A stretch of 12,919 nucleotides of DNA from JBBSOW01 sp038259365 (GCA_038259365.1 JBBSOW010000088.1:1-12919); one strand, 5' to 3'; positions 6,847-12,919 are shown, counted from the stretch's first letter. The notes: generated from the letters alone by a model not told the origin. A program made the numbers and translations.

Positions 6847-6920
6847 GCGGATGTAGCTCAATGGTAGAGCCCCAGTCTTCCAAACTGGCCACGCGAGTTC
6901 GATTCTCGTCATCCGCTCCA
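6847..6920 (+). tRNA. tRNA-Gly (anticodon TCC)
   Basis: The 74-nt cloverleaf has its 3' CCA encoded. The acceptor stem GCGGATG (6847-6853) pairs with CATCCGC (6910-6916), followed by discriminator T and CCA. The D arm is GCTC-AATGGTA-GAGC. The anticodon stem CCAGT/ACTGG (6872-6876/6884-6888) frames loop CTTCCAA with anticodon TCC at 6879-6881, which reads GGA and probably GGG. The T arm contains TTCGATT, with stem bases GCGAG/CTCGT including one wobble pair. It lies divergent from the transporter operon and convergent with the hydrolase gene, whose stop is 24 nt beyond. No clear intrinsic terminator follows, only short T runs. Confidence 0.97.
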
Positions 6921-6943
6921 CTGCTTCTCCCAACACCCTCCCG

Positions 6944-7804
6944 TTACCGTTTCGCCGCGTCCAGGCACCCCCGCACCGCGCGAGCAATGGCCTGGGGACG
7001 GTCGATCATCATCAGGTGTTTGCTCGTCTCGACGACGATCTGGCGACCCCCGAGCTGATCGGCGAGCCGCCGCTGCCGGCGCAACCCGTCGGGCTCCCCC
7101 GTCGTCTCGGCCGAGAGCACGATCACCGGACGATCCGGCATCGGGTGCGCGGCGCGGACCCGCAGCAGGTCCCAGGCCTGGCGGCGGTAGGCGATGGCCT
7201 CGCCCAGGCTCATGGCGAGCGCGTCGGGAGAGTCGTAGGCGAGCCGGATCCGCTCCCGGCCCAGGATCTTGGCCGGCACGTGGCTTTGGGCGGACGCCCC
7301 GCGCCGGTACAGGATGCTGGCCAGGCCGTGTAGCGGCCTAGGATGAATGAGGACGTGGATGAGCCGGGCCGACCAGGGGGCCGACGGCCTCGGTCTGCGG
7401 TCGAGCCACTCCGCGCTGCCGTCGACGATGACGAGCCCCGCCACCCGATCGGGGTGCTGACGCGCCAAGGCCTCGGCGTGAAAGGAGGCCATCGAGTGGG
7501 CTACGACGACGACCGGGGAGCCGATCACGTCGGTGAGCTCGGCCAGGGTGGCAACCTCGGCGGCCAGGGTGGGGATCTGCTGCGGCCACGGGGTACCGCC
7601 CAGGCCGGGACGGTTCAGGGCCGTGACGTTCAGCTCGGCGAGATCGCGGCCGACATCGCGCCAGAAGACGGCATCGACGCCGCATCCCCCGAGCAGCAAC
7701 ACCCGGCCCGCGTCCGGGGGCCCCGGCCACTGGTAGATCTGCACCTCGCGCCCGCCCGCGTCGAGGCGACGACTCGCCAGCACTGGCCCCTGTCCGACCA
7801 CCAT
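6944..7804 (-). CDS. Alpha/beta hydrolase
   Basis: This 286-residue soluble alpha/beta-hydrolase-fold protein has an oxyanion-type loop LLLGGCGVDAVFW (36-48) and a nucleophile elbow VVVVAHSMASFHAEALA (98-114) with Ser104. Catalytic His263 is in TSKHLMMIDRP near the C-terminus. The acid may be Asp128 (VIVDGS) or Glu233 after strand 6; I cannot decide. The elbow is H-S-M-A instead of the usual G-x-S-x-G, with Ala at the last position, a tolerated variant. A cap region rich in Arg, Trp and Pro (about 133-215) probably shapes the substrate site. ATG 7804 is supported by GAGGAGG about 7 nt upstream. The substrate is unknown. It lies 75 bp downstream of the 496-residue unknown gene in the same direction, so it may be co-transcribed or have its own start; a TACTGT element (7831-7836, - strand) would fit a short leader. 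Confidence 0.85.
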   Translation of the reverse strand: MVVGQGPVLASRRLDAGGREVQIYQWPGPPDAGRVLLLGGCGVDAVFWRDVGRDLAELNVTALNRPGLGGTPWPQQIPTLAAEVATLAELTDVIGSPVVVVAHSMASFHAEALARQHPDRVAGLVIVDGSAEWLDRRPRPSAPWSARLIHVLIHPRPLHGLASILYRRGASAQSHVPAKILGRERIRLAYDSPDALAMSLGEAIAYRRQAWDLLRVRAAHPMPDRPVIVLSAETTGEPDGLRRQRRLADQLGGRQIVVETSKHLMMIDRPQAIARAVRGCLDAAKR

Positions 7805-7879
7805 GTTCGTGCCTCCTCAGGCCTCGCCCCACAGTAGTCAGCGCGAACAATCCAGCGGGCGCCTTGGGCTGGGGCCGGG

Positions 7880-9370
7880 TCAGCCGTCAACGTCGGTGGA
7901 GAGCCAGGCGAGCACCTCGGCGGTGGGCTCCTCCACGAGCAGCCGGCGCGTCCACGACTGCACGAGGAACCCGACGCGCTGTCGCTGGCCCGAGATTGCC
8001 CTCCCGGAGCCGCCGAGAAAAAGGTTCGGGTTCGCGGCCTCGGCGAGGCGCAGGGCGGCGACGCGCTGAGCGATCTCGAGGGCCCCCAGCCCGCTCGGTC
8101 GGCCCGGCATCCCCGCCCCCAGCTCGGCGACGGCCGTCCTCGCGAGGTCGTCGATCGGGGTGGCCACCGGGGCCCCGACGACGGCCAGCTCCAGCGCGGT
8201 GGCGGCGTCGCGGACCTCGCCGGCGAGCCTGGCCAACACGGCGCGGCCGGCCTCGGGATCGGTCCCGGAGGTGAGCTGGGCCACCATCAGGTGCAGGGCC
8301 GCGACCCCGCACCCCGGGCGCGCGGGCAGCGCCCGAAAGGCGTCGACGGCGCGCTGGAGGTGATCCGTCCGCCCCGTCCGGGCGAAGGCCGAGCCCCACA
8401 GCACGATGCTCCAGGGATCGTCCGGCGGGGCCATCTCGAGGGCCCGATCGATGGCGTCCTCGGCGTCGCCTCCGCCGAGCGAGCTGCGCTGCAGCACCAC
8501 CGCGCTCGCCGGATCGAGGCACGCGACGCCCTGGCGACGTTCGGCCCCATCGAGCACCGACGAGGCGGCCTGGTGCAGGACATCCGCCAGGGGCGGCGCC
8601 CACGCCGCGTCGAGGACGATCGTGCCGGGTGCCCCCGTCAGCACCAGGCGGCGGGCCCCGACGCCGCCGACCGGCAGCACCTCCACGACGTCCTCATCCT
8701 CCGCCACCGAGGTGTCCTTGGGCACGGACAACGCGAAATCCGGCGTGCTGAGCAGCAGCGGTTCCCCAGCCGCGAACTCCAGCGGCGGCAACCACGAGGG
8801 CAGATCCTCGGTCAGCTGATCGGGGCGCAGCCATTCCCCGCGCAACGAGACCACCTCGCGCGAGTTCGGCGCCACCCGAAGCGGTCCAAGCTCTCCTGCC
8901 GCGCCGACGCCTTCGTGATCGCCCTCGACGAGGAGTTCACGCAGGGTGCCCCGCTGAACGCTGAAGACCAGGCTCTGCACTCCTCGGGTGCTGAGCAGCG
9001 CGAGCCGGCCCAGGGCCCCCGAAGCCCAGCACCAGCCCGAGAATCCCGAAGCCGGCGCGGCCCCGATCCGGATCCGGATCCGCTCCAGCAGCAGCGGGGC
9101 GGCAGACTGGTTGACGACCAGCACCCGGACAGACCAGGTTCGCTCGAAGTTGTGCCGCACGGTGACGGTCTGGCCGTCGCCGAGGGTCCATACCGACTCG
9201 ATCTCGTCCTCGTCGACGCGGTGCAGGGCTTCAGCGTCGACGCCGCTCACGTGGACGTCGAAGCCGGTGAGAACATTCGATCCACCGCGCTCCAGCCCGA
9301 CGATCCGGCCGCGATCCACCGTGAGCGTGGAGGTGCCCCACCGAATCTCACGGGAGGCCGGCTCAGCCAC
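7880..9370 (-). CDS. Unrecognised two-part protein (beta-rich N-terminus, helical C-terminus)
   Basis: I do not recognise this 496-residue protein. Residues 1-260 are dominated by alternating beta-type stretches (WGTSTLTVDRGRIVGLERG, WSVRVLVVNQSAAPLLLERI, RRLVLTGAPGTIVLDAAW), suggesting one or more beta-sandwich domains. Residues 261-496 are Ala/Leu-rich with regularly spaced helices (AVDAFRALPARPGCGVAALH, AGRAVLARLAGEVRDAATAL), like a short TPR-type or other helical solenoid. There is no signal peptide, membrane segment or obvious catalytic motif. Acidic patches (HRVDEDEIESVW, SVAEDEDVVEV) are notable. The start is GTG 9370, sharing 8 bp (GTGGCTGA) with the glycosylase stop; no good ribosome binding site precedes it, so it probably depends on re-initiation. 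A cytoplasmic partner-binding or carbohydrate-related role is conceivable but unsupported. Confidence 0.8.
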   Translation of the reverse strand: MAEPASREIRWGTSTLTVDRGRIVGLERGGSNVLTGFDVHVSGVDAEALHRVDEDEIESVWTLGDGQTVTVRHNFERTWSVRVLVVNQSAAPLLLERIRIRIGAAPASGFSGWCWASGALGRLALLSTRGVQSLVFSVQRGTLRELLVEGDHEGVGAAGELGPLRVAPNSREVVSLRGEWLRPDQLTEDLPSWLPPLEFAAGEPLLLSTPDFALSVPKDTSVAEDEDVVEVLPVGGVGARRLVLTGAPGTIVLDAAWAPPLADVLHQAASSVLDGAERRQGVACLDPASAVVLQRSSLGGGDAEDAIDRALEMAPPDDPWSIVLWGSAFARTGRTDHLQRAVDAFRALPARPGCGVAALHLMVAQLTSGTDPEAGRAVLARLAGEVRDAATALELAVVGAPVATPIDDLARTAVAELGAGMPGRPSGLGALEIAQRVAALRLAEAANPNLFLGGSGRAISGQRQRVGFLVQSWTRRLLVEEPTAEVLAWLSTDVDG

Positions 9371-10169
9371 GGCGCTGACAGCGACCGCACCAGAACAGGT
9401 TGCGCCCCTCCACCACCATGGTCTTGACCAGGGAGCCGCAGACCCAGCAGGGCAGGTCGTGGCGGCGGTAGACGTAGACCTCGCCGCCGTGATCGTCGAC
9501 GCGGGGATCGCGGCCCATGACCTCCGGCGTGTGTTCCTCGCGGACGGTGTCGATGCGGTTCTCGACGACGCCGAGTGGCATCAACCAGACCAGGTCTCGC
9601 CAGATCGCGAGCCAGGACTTGCGGGCGAGCTGCCTGCCGGCGCGGAACGGGTTGATCCGCTGGCGAAACAGCACCTCGGCGCGGTAGACGTTGCCCACCC
9701 CGGCGAGGACGCTCTGATCCATCAGCAGGGCGGCGATGGGCCGGTCGCTGCGCTGGATCTTCTTCCAGGCCCGCTCGGGATCGGCGTCGGTACGCAGCGG
9801 ATCCGGGCCCAGCCTGGCCTGCTGGGCGGCCACCTCCGCGCCGGTGCGCAGCACGCAAACCTGGGGGCCGCGCAGGTCGGCGGCGATCTCGGCGTTGGCC
9901 AACCGCAGCCGCACCGCTCCGCGCGGCGGCGCCAGCGCGGCGAAGGAGAACTTGCCGATCAGGCCGAGGTGGACGTGCAGCCAGGCGTCGCCGTCGAATT
10001 CGCCGAACAGGTGCTTGCCGTAGGCGCTGAACGCGAGCGCCTCGCGGCCGGTCAGCAGCGCCGCCGATTCGGCGAACCGGCCCTGCGGGCTCGAGACCTG
10101 CGGGACGCTCCCGCCGAACTCGCGATCCAGCTCCAGCGCGAGCCGGTGCAGCGTGTGGCCCTCGGGCAT
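9363..10169 (-). CDS. Fpg/Nei-family DNA glycosylase / AP lyase (actinobacterial Nei-like)
   Basis: This 268-residue base-excision-repair enzyme removes oxidised bases and cleaves at the resulting abasic site. After removal of Met, Pro2 is the nucleophile and Glu3 assists (MPEGHTLHRL, the Nei-like rather than MPELPE Fpg-like start). The conserved lysine is K52 in AYGKHLF. The helix-two-turn-helix is at about 145-170 (LLMDQSVLAGVGNVYRAE) with the expected Asn160. The C-terminal zinc finger has C241/C244 and C261/C264 (CWVC...CGRC), with R256 in VEGRNLFWC as the hairpin-tip arginine. Length and motifs are complete. The ATG at 10169 follows a strong GGGAGGG at about 3-5 nt. The preferred lesion (pyrimidine-derived, by analogy with mycobacterial Nei) is inference. 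It is the first of three - strand genes and divergent from the small leaderless gene. Confidence 0.93.
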   Translation of the reverse strand: MPEGHTLHRLALELDREFGGSVPQVSSPQGRFAESAALLTGREALAFSAYGKHLFGEFDGDAWLHVHLGLIGKFSFAALAPPRGAVRLRLANAEIAADLRGPQVCVLRTGAEVAAQQARLGPDPLRTDADPERAWKKIQRSDRPIAALLMDQSVLAGVGNVYRAEVLFRQRINPFRAGRQLARKSWLAIWRDLVWLMPLGVVENRIDTVREEHTPEVMGRDPRVDDHGGEVYVYRRHDLPCWVCGSLVKTMVVEGRNLFWCGRCQRRG

Positions 10170-10223
10170 CGGCCCTCCCTAACGGTGACGACGGTTGAGC
10201 TGTCTCGCGCGGAACATCGCGCT

Positions 10224-10229
10224 TAGAAT
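10224..10229 (+). promoter_or_regulatory. -10 element TAGAAT for a leaderless gene
   Basis: TAGAAT matches the -10 consensus at five of six positions and lies 7 nt before GTG 10237, so transcription would begin at or next to the start codon. There is no purine-rich ribosome binding site before that GTG. A -35 match at 17-18 bp is poor, as is common for actinobacterial promoters. Confidence 0.55.
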
Positions 10230-10236
10230 GGCGTGC

Positions 10237-10458
10237 GTGAGTCACGATAGCCGCGAGTCGACCCCGCGCGACAGCGGTCGCGAACCGTTCCCGCGCGAGT
10301 TCGGCCGCGACGGGGTGAGCGGCCTGGTCACCCTCGACCGCGCCATGCGGGCCCGGGATGTCTCGCGGCCCAGCGAGCAGGATTTCGCCGACGCGCACGC
10401 CATCGTCGAGCAGCTGATAGCCCGGGCCGACGGGCGCACCGGCCGCGGCCGATCCTGA
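10237..10458 (+). CDS. Small hypothetical protein, 73 residues
   Basis: The product is a small, very charged, Arg/Asp-rich soluble protein. Its first 30 residues (HDSRESTPRDSGREPFPRE) look disordered. The rest (SGLVTLDRAMRARDVSRPSEQ, then DFADAHAIVEQLIARADGR) reads as two helices joined at an R-P turn. I do not know its function. I chose GTG 10237 because a TAGAAT -10 box ends 7 nt upstream, as in leaderless messages. ATG 10228 would add three residues but overlaps the -10 box, and TTG 10195 has no support. The gene is divergent from the glycosylase gene and 40 bp upstream of the extensin-like lipoprotein gene in the same direction. Codon use is GC3-rich like its neighbours, which supports real coding. 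Confidence 0.65.
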   Translation: MSHDSRESTPRDSGREPFPREFGRDGVSGLVTLDRAMRARDVSRPSEQDFADAHAIVEQLIARADGRTGRGRS

Positions 10459-10486
10459 GCTCATCGGCGAACTTGCCGGGGCTGAC

Positions 10487-10492
10487 TATCTT
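10487..10492 (+). promoter_or_regulatory. -10 element TATCTT for a leaderless gene
   Basis: TATCTT fits TANNNT and ends 6 nt before GTG 10499, placing the transcription start at the codon itself. No Shine-Dalgarno precedes that GTG. The arrangement repeats that of the small gene just upstream. Confidence 0.5.
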
Positions 10493-10498
10493 CGCCAC

Positions 10499-11323
10499 GT
10501 GGCCACCCGACGATCTTTGCTAGGCACCGCCGGCATCTTGGCGCTGGCGGCGTGCTCGACGCCGGGAGGCGTGGAGCCGAATCCGACGCGCGAGCGGGCC
10601 GGCTGCGTCGGTACGCAGGCGCTGACGGCCGTCCGGAGCCTCGGCGGGGCGGAGCTGATCTACGCGGCCGGCAACGACCCCGATCACGCCGGCCCCAGCC
10701 GCTTCTTCATCGACGACGGGTTCCGCGCCCAGCTACTCGCCTGGCAGGAGTTCTGGAACGCCAACTCCGGGCTCGAGCCGGCCGACCAACTCTGGACCTA
10801 CGGGGCCTGGATCGACGGGCGGGGACGGTGCGATTCCTGGCACCATTCGGGCCGGGCGCTGGACCTGTCCCGACTACGGCGAGGCGGCCAAGACCAGGTC
10901 AGCCTGCGCTACGACGCGTTCGAGGGCCACAACGCCAGCGAACCGAGCACCGCCGAAGACGCCGAGCGGTCGGCGCGCCGGCTCCGCGAGTACTGGCGCC
11001 TCGCCGCCAGCCTGCACATGCACTTCGCCTACGTGCTCACCTACCTCTTCGACGGCGAGCACCGCAACCACATCCACGTCGACAACGGCCGCAGCGGGGG
11101 CGAGCTGTCGCGGTTCTCCTCCCGTTCACGGGTTCAGGTGCAGGCCGTCCAGGCGATCTGCACCCACGTCTGGGACACCCCGGTCGCGCTCAGCGGGCGG
11201 TGGGATCGCGCCACCTCGAGGGCGAGCGCCGCCGTGCTGGAGCGCATCGGGCGGCGCGGCGACGTCGGCGACGGCCAGGAACGCTGGCAGGCGTTCCTGA
11301 CCGCCAGCGTCCGGCCGCGCTAG
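10499..11323 (+). CDS. Extensin-like / M15-like (LAS-fold) lipoprotein, probably Tat-exported
   Basis: This 274-residue protein begins with TRRSLLGTAGILALAAC: a twin-arginine-like motif (R4-R5), hydrophobic core and lipobox LAAC with Cys19, indicating an exported lipoprotein. The central domain has the zinc-site pattern of D,D-peptidase/extensin-like (LAS) proteins: SWHHSGRALDL (113-123) with His116 and Asp122 in an SxHxxGxAxD-type motif, and NHIHVD (190-195) with His191/His193. This suggests a peptidoglycan peptidase or cell-wall-binding protein outside the membrane. Cys36, Cys111 and Cys221 could form disulfides. The C-terminal part (210-274) is Arg-rich and helical; I do not recognise it. 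GTG 10499 is chosen because a complete signal peptide starts there and a TATCTT -10 box lies 6 nt upstream. The gene converges with the Rv2466c-like gene, with 23 bp between stops. Activity on a specific bond is inference. Confidence 0.75.
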   Translation: MATRRSLLGTAGILALAACSTPGGVEPNPTRERAGCVGTQALTAVRSLGGAELIYAAGNDPDHAGPSRFFIDDGFRAQLLAWQEFWNANSGLEPADQLWTYGAWIDGRGRCDSWHHSGRALDLSRLRRGGQDQVSLRYDAFEGHNASEPSTAEDAERSARRLREYWRLAASLHMHFAYVLTYLFDGEHRNHIHVDNGRSGGELSRFSSRSRVQVQAVQAICTHVWDTPVALSGRWDRATSRASAAVLERIGRRGDVGDGQERWQAFLTASVRPR

Positions 11324-11346
11324 GCGTGCGACGAGCTAGGACTCGG

Positions 11347-11946
11347 TCAGTCGAAGATGGGCTCGACGGTGCGGGTCCGCTTGAGCTCGAAGAAACCGTC
11401 GTAGGCGGTGACGAGGGCGACCCCGTCGAAGAGCTTGCCCGCCTCCTCGCCCTTGGGGGCCGGGGAGACGACCGGCCCGAACAGTGCCTTGCCGTTGATG
11501 TGGATGACCGGCGTGCCGACCTCGTCGCCGACGGGGTCCATGCCCTCGTGGTGGGATCGGCGCAGGGCCTCATCGTTGGCGTCGGTCTCCCCGGCGTCGG
11601 CCAGCTCGGTGGGCAGATCGACGTCGGCCAGCGCGGCCTCGATGACGGCTCTGCCGTTTTCTTCGCCGTTGTTGTGGATGCGGGTGCCGATGGCGGTGTA
11701 GAACTCTCTCAGCTTCTCCGAACCGGCCCGCTCCTCGATGGCGAGCGCGACGCGAGCCGGCGCCCACGCCTTCGTCATCTTCTCGGCGTAGTCCGGATCC
11801 AGATCACGGCCCTCGTTCAGCACCCCCAGGCTCATGACGTGGAAGGTGGTCCGCACCTCGCGCACCTTCTCCGCCTCCAGCATCCAGCGAGAGGTCATCC
11901 AGGCCCACGGACACGTCGGGTCAAACCAGAAATCAACAGTTGTCAT
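11347..11946 (-). CDS. DsbA-fold, mycothiol-dependent nitroreductase Rv2466c-like protein
   Basis: The 199-residue thioredoxin-fold protein closely resembles, from memory, Mycobacterium tuberculosis Rv2466c along its whole length. Shared landmarks are FWFDPTCPWAW at the N-terminus, FHVMSLGVLNE, the IHNNG loop, LRRSHHEGMDPVGDEVGTP with cis-Pro146, FGPV, GEEAGKL and FFELKRTRT near the end. Rv2466c uses mycothiol and a CPWC active site to reduce nitro compounds and disulfides and is linked to oxidative stress. Here the motif is C12-P-W-A15, so the resolving cysteine is missing and a monothiol, mycothiol-mixed-disulfide mechanism is more likely. No signal peptide: cytoplasmic. ATG 11946 is preceded by ATAGGATAAAACCC, in which TAGGAT can be a -10 box (leaderless) or AGGA a weak ribosome binding site. 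It is divergent from the aminopeptidase gene. Confidence 0.9.
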   Translation of the reverse strand: MTTVDFWFDPTCPWAWMTSRWMLEAEKVREVRTTFHVMSLGVLNEGRDLDPDYAEKMTKAWAPARVALAIEERAGSEKLREFYTAIGTRIHNNGEENGRAVIEAALADVDLPTELADAGETDANDEALRRSHHEGMDPVGDEVGTPVIHINGKALFGPVVSPAPKGEEAGKLFDGVALVTAYDGFFELKRTRTVEPIFD

Positions 11947-11953
11947 GGGTTTT

Positions 11954-11959
11954 ATCCTA
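11954..11959 (-). promoter_or_regulatory. TAGGAT: -10 box or weak Shine-Dalgarno before the Rv2466c-like gene
   Basis: On the - strand TAGGAT ends 7 nt before ATG 11946. The spacing equals that of the two TANNNT-GTG pairs on the + strand, which favours a leaderless promoter. The AGGA inside it could also pair with 16S rRNA at acceptable spacing, so the element is ambiguous. Confidence 0.4.
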
Positions 11960-12018
11960 TGCGGCGCCCCGTACCGGCCGCCTAGTCGCGGCGGACCGGC
12001 ATCGAGTACGGTGCAGTA

Positions 12019-12042
12019 GCGGGTGGGTTATCCCCCGCCCGC
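12019..12042 (+). promoter_or_regulatory. GC-rich hairpin upstream of aminopeptidase N gene
   Basis: GCGGGTGGG (12019-12027), loop TTATCC and CCCGCCCGC (12034-12042) form a 9-bp stem with one G-T wobble. It lies 83 nt before the GTG start of the aminopeptidase gene, in the 179-bp divergent intergenic region 11947-12125. It lies just downstream of a possible -10 TACGGT (12007-12012), so it could sit at the 5' end of the leader mRNA. No T run follows. Otherwise the intergenic region shows nothing I can name. Confidence 0.35.
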
Positions 12043-12125
12043 ACGCACGATCGAGCCCTCGGCGGCCCGCCTCAGCGGACAGCGTCCGCCGACGCCCGCC
12101 ATCAACGTCACCGAAAGCAGGATCT

Positions 12126-12919
12126 GTGTTTCCGCACAACATCACCCGAGACGAAGCCCAGCGCCGTTCCTCGCAACTCAGCACCGACAGCTACCGCGTC
12201 CTCGTCGACCTCGGCGGCACCGATCCCGAGGGCAATCCCCTCGCCGAGCCGCAGGCCACCTTCGTCTCCACCTCCACCGTGCGCTTTCACACCAGCGCGG
12301 GCGTGGAGTCCTACATCGACCTCATCGCCGATTCGGTCTACTCCGCCAGCCTCGATGGCCAGGCCCTCGACGCGGCGAGCTTCGCGAACTCCCGCGTCGG
12401 CTTCCGGGCCGAGGCCGGCGCCCACGAGCTCACCGTCGTCGGCTTGTGCCGGTTCAGCCGCAGCGGCCAGGGCCTGCACCGCTTCGTCGATCCGGCCGAT
12501 GGCAAGGTGTACCTCTACACCCAGTTCGAGGTCTCCGACGCCCGGCGGATGTACGCCTGCTTCGAGCAGCCCGACCTCAAGGCCACCTTCGAGTTCGAGG
12601 TGATCGCCCCGCGCCACTGGGAGGTCGCGTCCAACTCCCCCGCCGCCGAACCCGAGCCGATCCGCGGCGACATGGCCCGCTGGAGCTTCGCCCCGACGCT
12701 GCGGATCTCGACCTACATCACCGCGCTCATCGCCGGCGAATATCACCGCGAACACTCCCGCTTCACCGCCGCCGGTGGCGAGGTGCCGATGTCGCTGCTG
12801 TGCCGCCAATCGGTCAAGGCGCACCTCGACGCCGACCGGATCCTGCGCACCACCCACGAGGGCTTCCGGGTCTTCGAGGAGCACTTCGGCATGGCCTATC
12901 CCTTCGGCAGCTACGATCA
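12126..12919 (+). CDS. pepN: Aminopeptidase N (M1 family), N-terminal part, cut by window end
   Basis: GTG 12126 starts a frame that stays open to the window end (264 codons). AGGA lies 4 nt upstream. The beginning, NITRDEAQRRSSQLSTDSYRV, is close to what I remember of Streptomyces and mycobacterial PepN. The N-terminal beta-sandwich domain of M1 zinc aminopeptidases is well marked by LHRFVDPADGKVYLYTQF (117-134), then SDARRMYACFEQPD (137-150) and LKATFEFEVI. This region positions the peptide N-terminus. The zinc site (HExxH) and GAMEN exopeptidase motif lie further downstream and are outside the window, so activity cannot be checked here. Full-length relatives are about 850 residues. No signal peptide: cytoplasmic release of N-terminal amino acids from peptides is expected. 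Confidence 0.92.
   Translation, partial: MFPHNITRDEAQRRSSQLSTDSYRVLVDLGGTDPEGNPLAEPQATFVSTSTVRFHTSAGVESYIDLIADSVYSASLDGQALDAASFANSRVGFRAEAGAHELTVVGLCRFSRSGQGLHRFVDPADGKVYLYTQFEVSDARRMYACFEQPDLKATFEFEVIAPRHWEVASNSPAAEPEPIRGDMARWSFAPTLRISTYITALIAGEYHREHSRFTAAGGEVPMSLLCRQSVKAHLDADRILRTTHEGFRVFEEHFGMAYPFGSYD

Noticed and set aside
9065..9082. GATCCG repeated three times (nested GGATCC sites)
   Set aside because: It encodes a simple alternating Arg-Ile beta strand (RIRIRI) in the unrecognised protein; short, inside coding sequence, no sign of a functional repeat array.
8291..9427. Long + strand frames opposite the unrecognised 496-residue protein, considered as the true coding strand
   Set aside because: The - strand frame has balanced composition, alternating beta/helix patterns and a coupled overlap with the glycosylase gene. 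The + strand frames are rich in Arg, Pro, Gln and Asp without pattern.
10552..11985. 477-codon + strand frame spanning the lipoprotein gene and the Rv2466c-like gene
   Set aside because: It runs through two well-identified genes in other frames and shows the Arg/Pro-rich text of a shadow.
1..12919. CRISPR array, insertion sequence, prophage, toxin-antitoxin or other defence system
   Set aside because: I looked for regularly spaced repeats, transposase or integrase motifs, terminal inverted repeats and small paired genes and saw none.

Overview
The window is high-GC DNA with GC-rich third codon positions. Purine-rich ribosome binding sites alternate with apparently leaderless starts, and one gene is a homologue of the mycothiol-linked Rv2466c family. 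Together these indicate an actinomycete (Actinomycetota), perhaps Propionibacteriales. The phylum is well supported; the order is only an impression. Genes fill the window, and no stretch over 300 bases lacks one.

Left block (1-2771, + strand): the 3' end of a polar amino-acid ABC permease overlaps its ATPase gene by 8 bp. A muconate-lactonizing/dipeptide-epimerase-like enolase-superfamily enzyme follows, then a spermidine-synthase-like (SAM-binding fold) protein. The tight spacing suggests one operon that imports an amino acid or small peptide derivative and epimerises or isomerises it. The last gene seems to lack a normal start codon: a good Shine-Dalgarno sits before ATC, and the nearest canonical start (GTG) would cut off about 25 family-like residues. 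A hairpin at 2789-2821 separates this operon from the convergent next one.

Second block (2862-6713, - strand): a complete OpuC/OsmU-type compatible-solute ABC importer in the order permease, ATPase with tandem CBS domains, second permease, binding lipoprotein. The second permease carries a three-copy DTPDT repeat in its N-terminal tail. The binding-protein gene is set apart by a 176-bp spacer.

A tRNA-Gly(TCC) gene with encoded CCA (6847-6920) lies between the transport genes and a housekeeping-like right half.

Right half: on the - strand (6944-10169), an Fpg/Nei-type DNA glycosylase overlaps by 8 bp an unrecognised 496-residue two-part protein, followed by an alpha/beta hydrolase. On the + strand lie a small 73-residue protein and an extensin-like/M15-like Tat lipoprotein, both with TANNNT -10 boxes 6-7 nt before a GTG start, as in leaderless transcripts. 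A DsbA-fold Rv2466c-type protein with CPWA instead of CPWC (- strand) and the N-terminal third of an M1 aminopeptidase N (+ strand, cut by the window end) complete the window.

I see no CRISPR array, transposase, phage gene or classical defence system. The most unusual items are the ATC-start candidate, the epimerase-like enzyme with an altered specificity motif in an amino-acid transporter operon, and the unrecognised protein overlapping the glycosylase gene.
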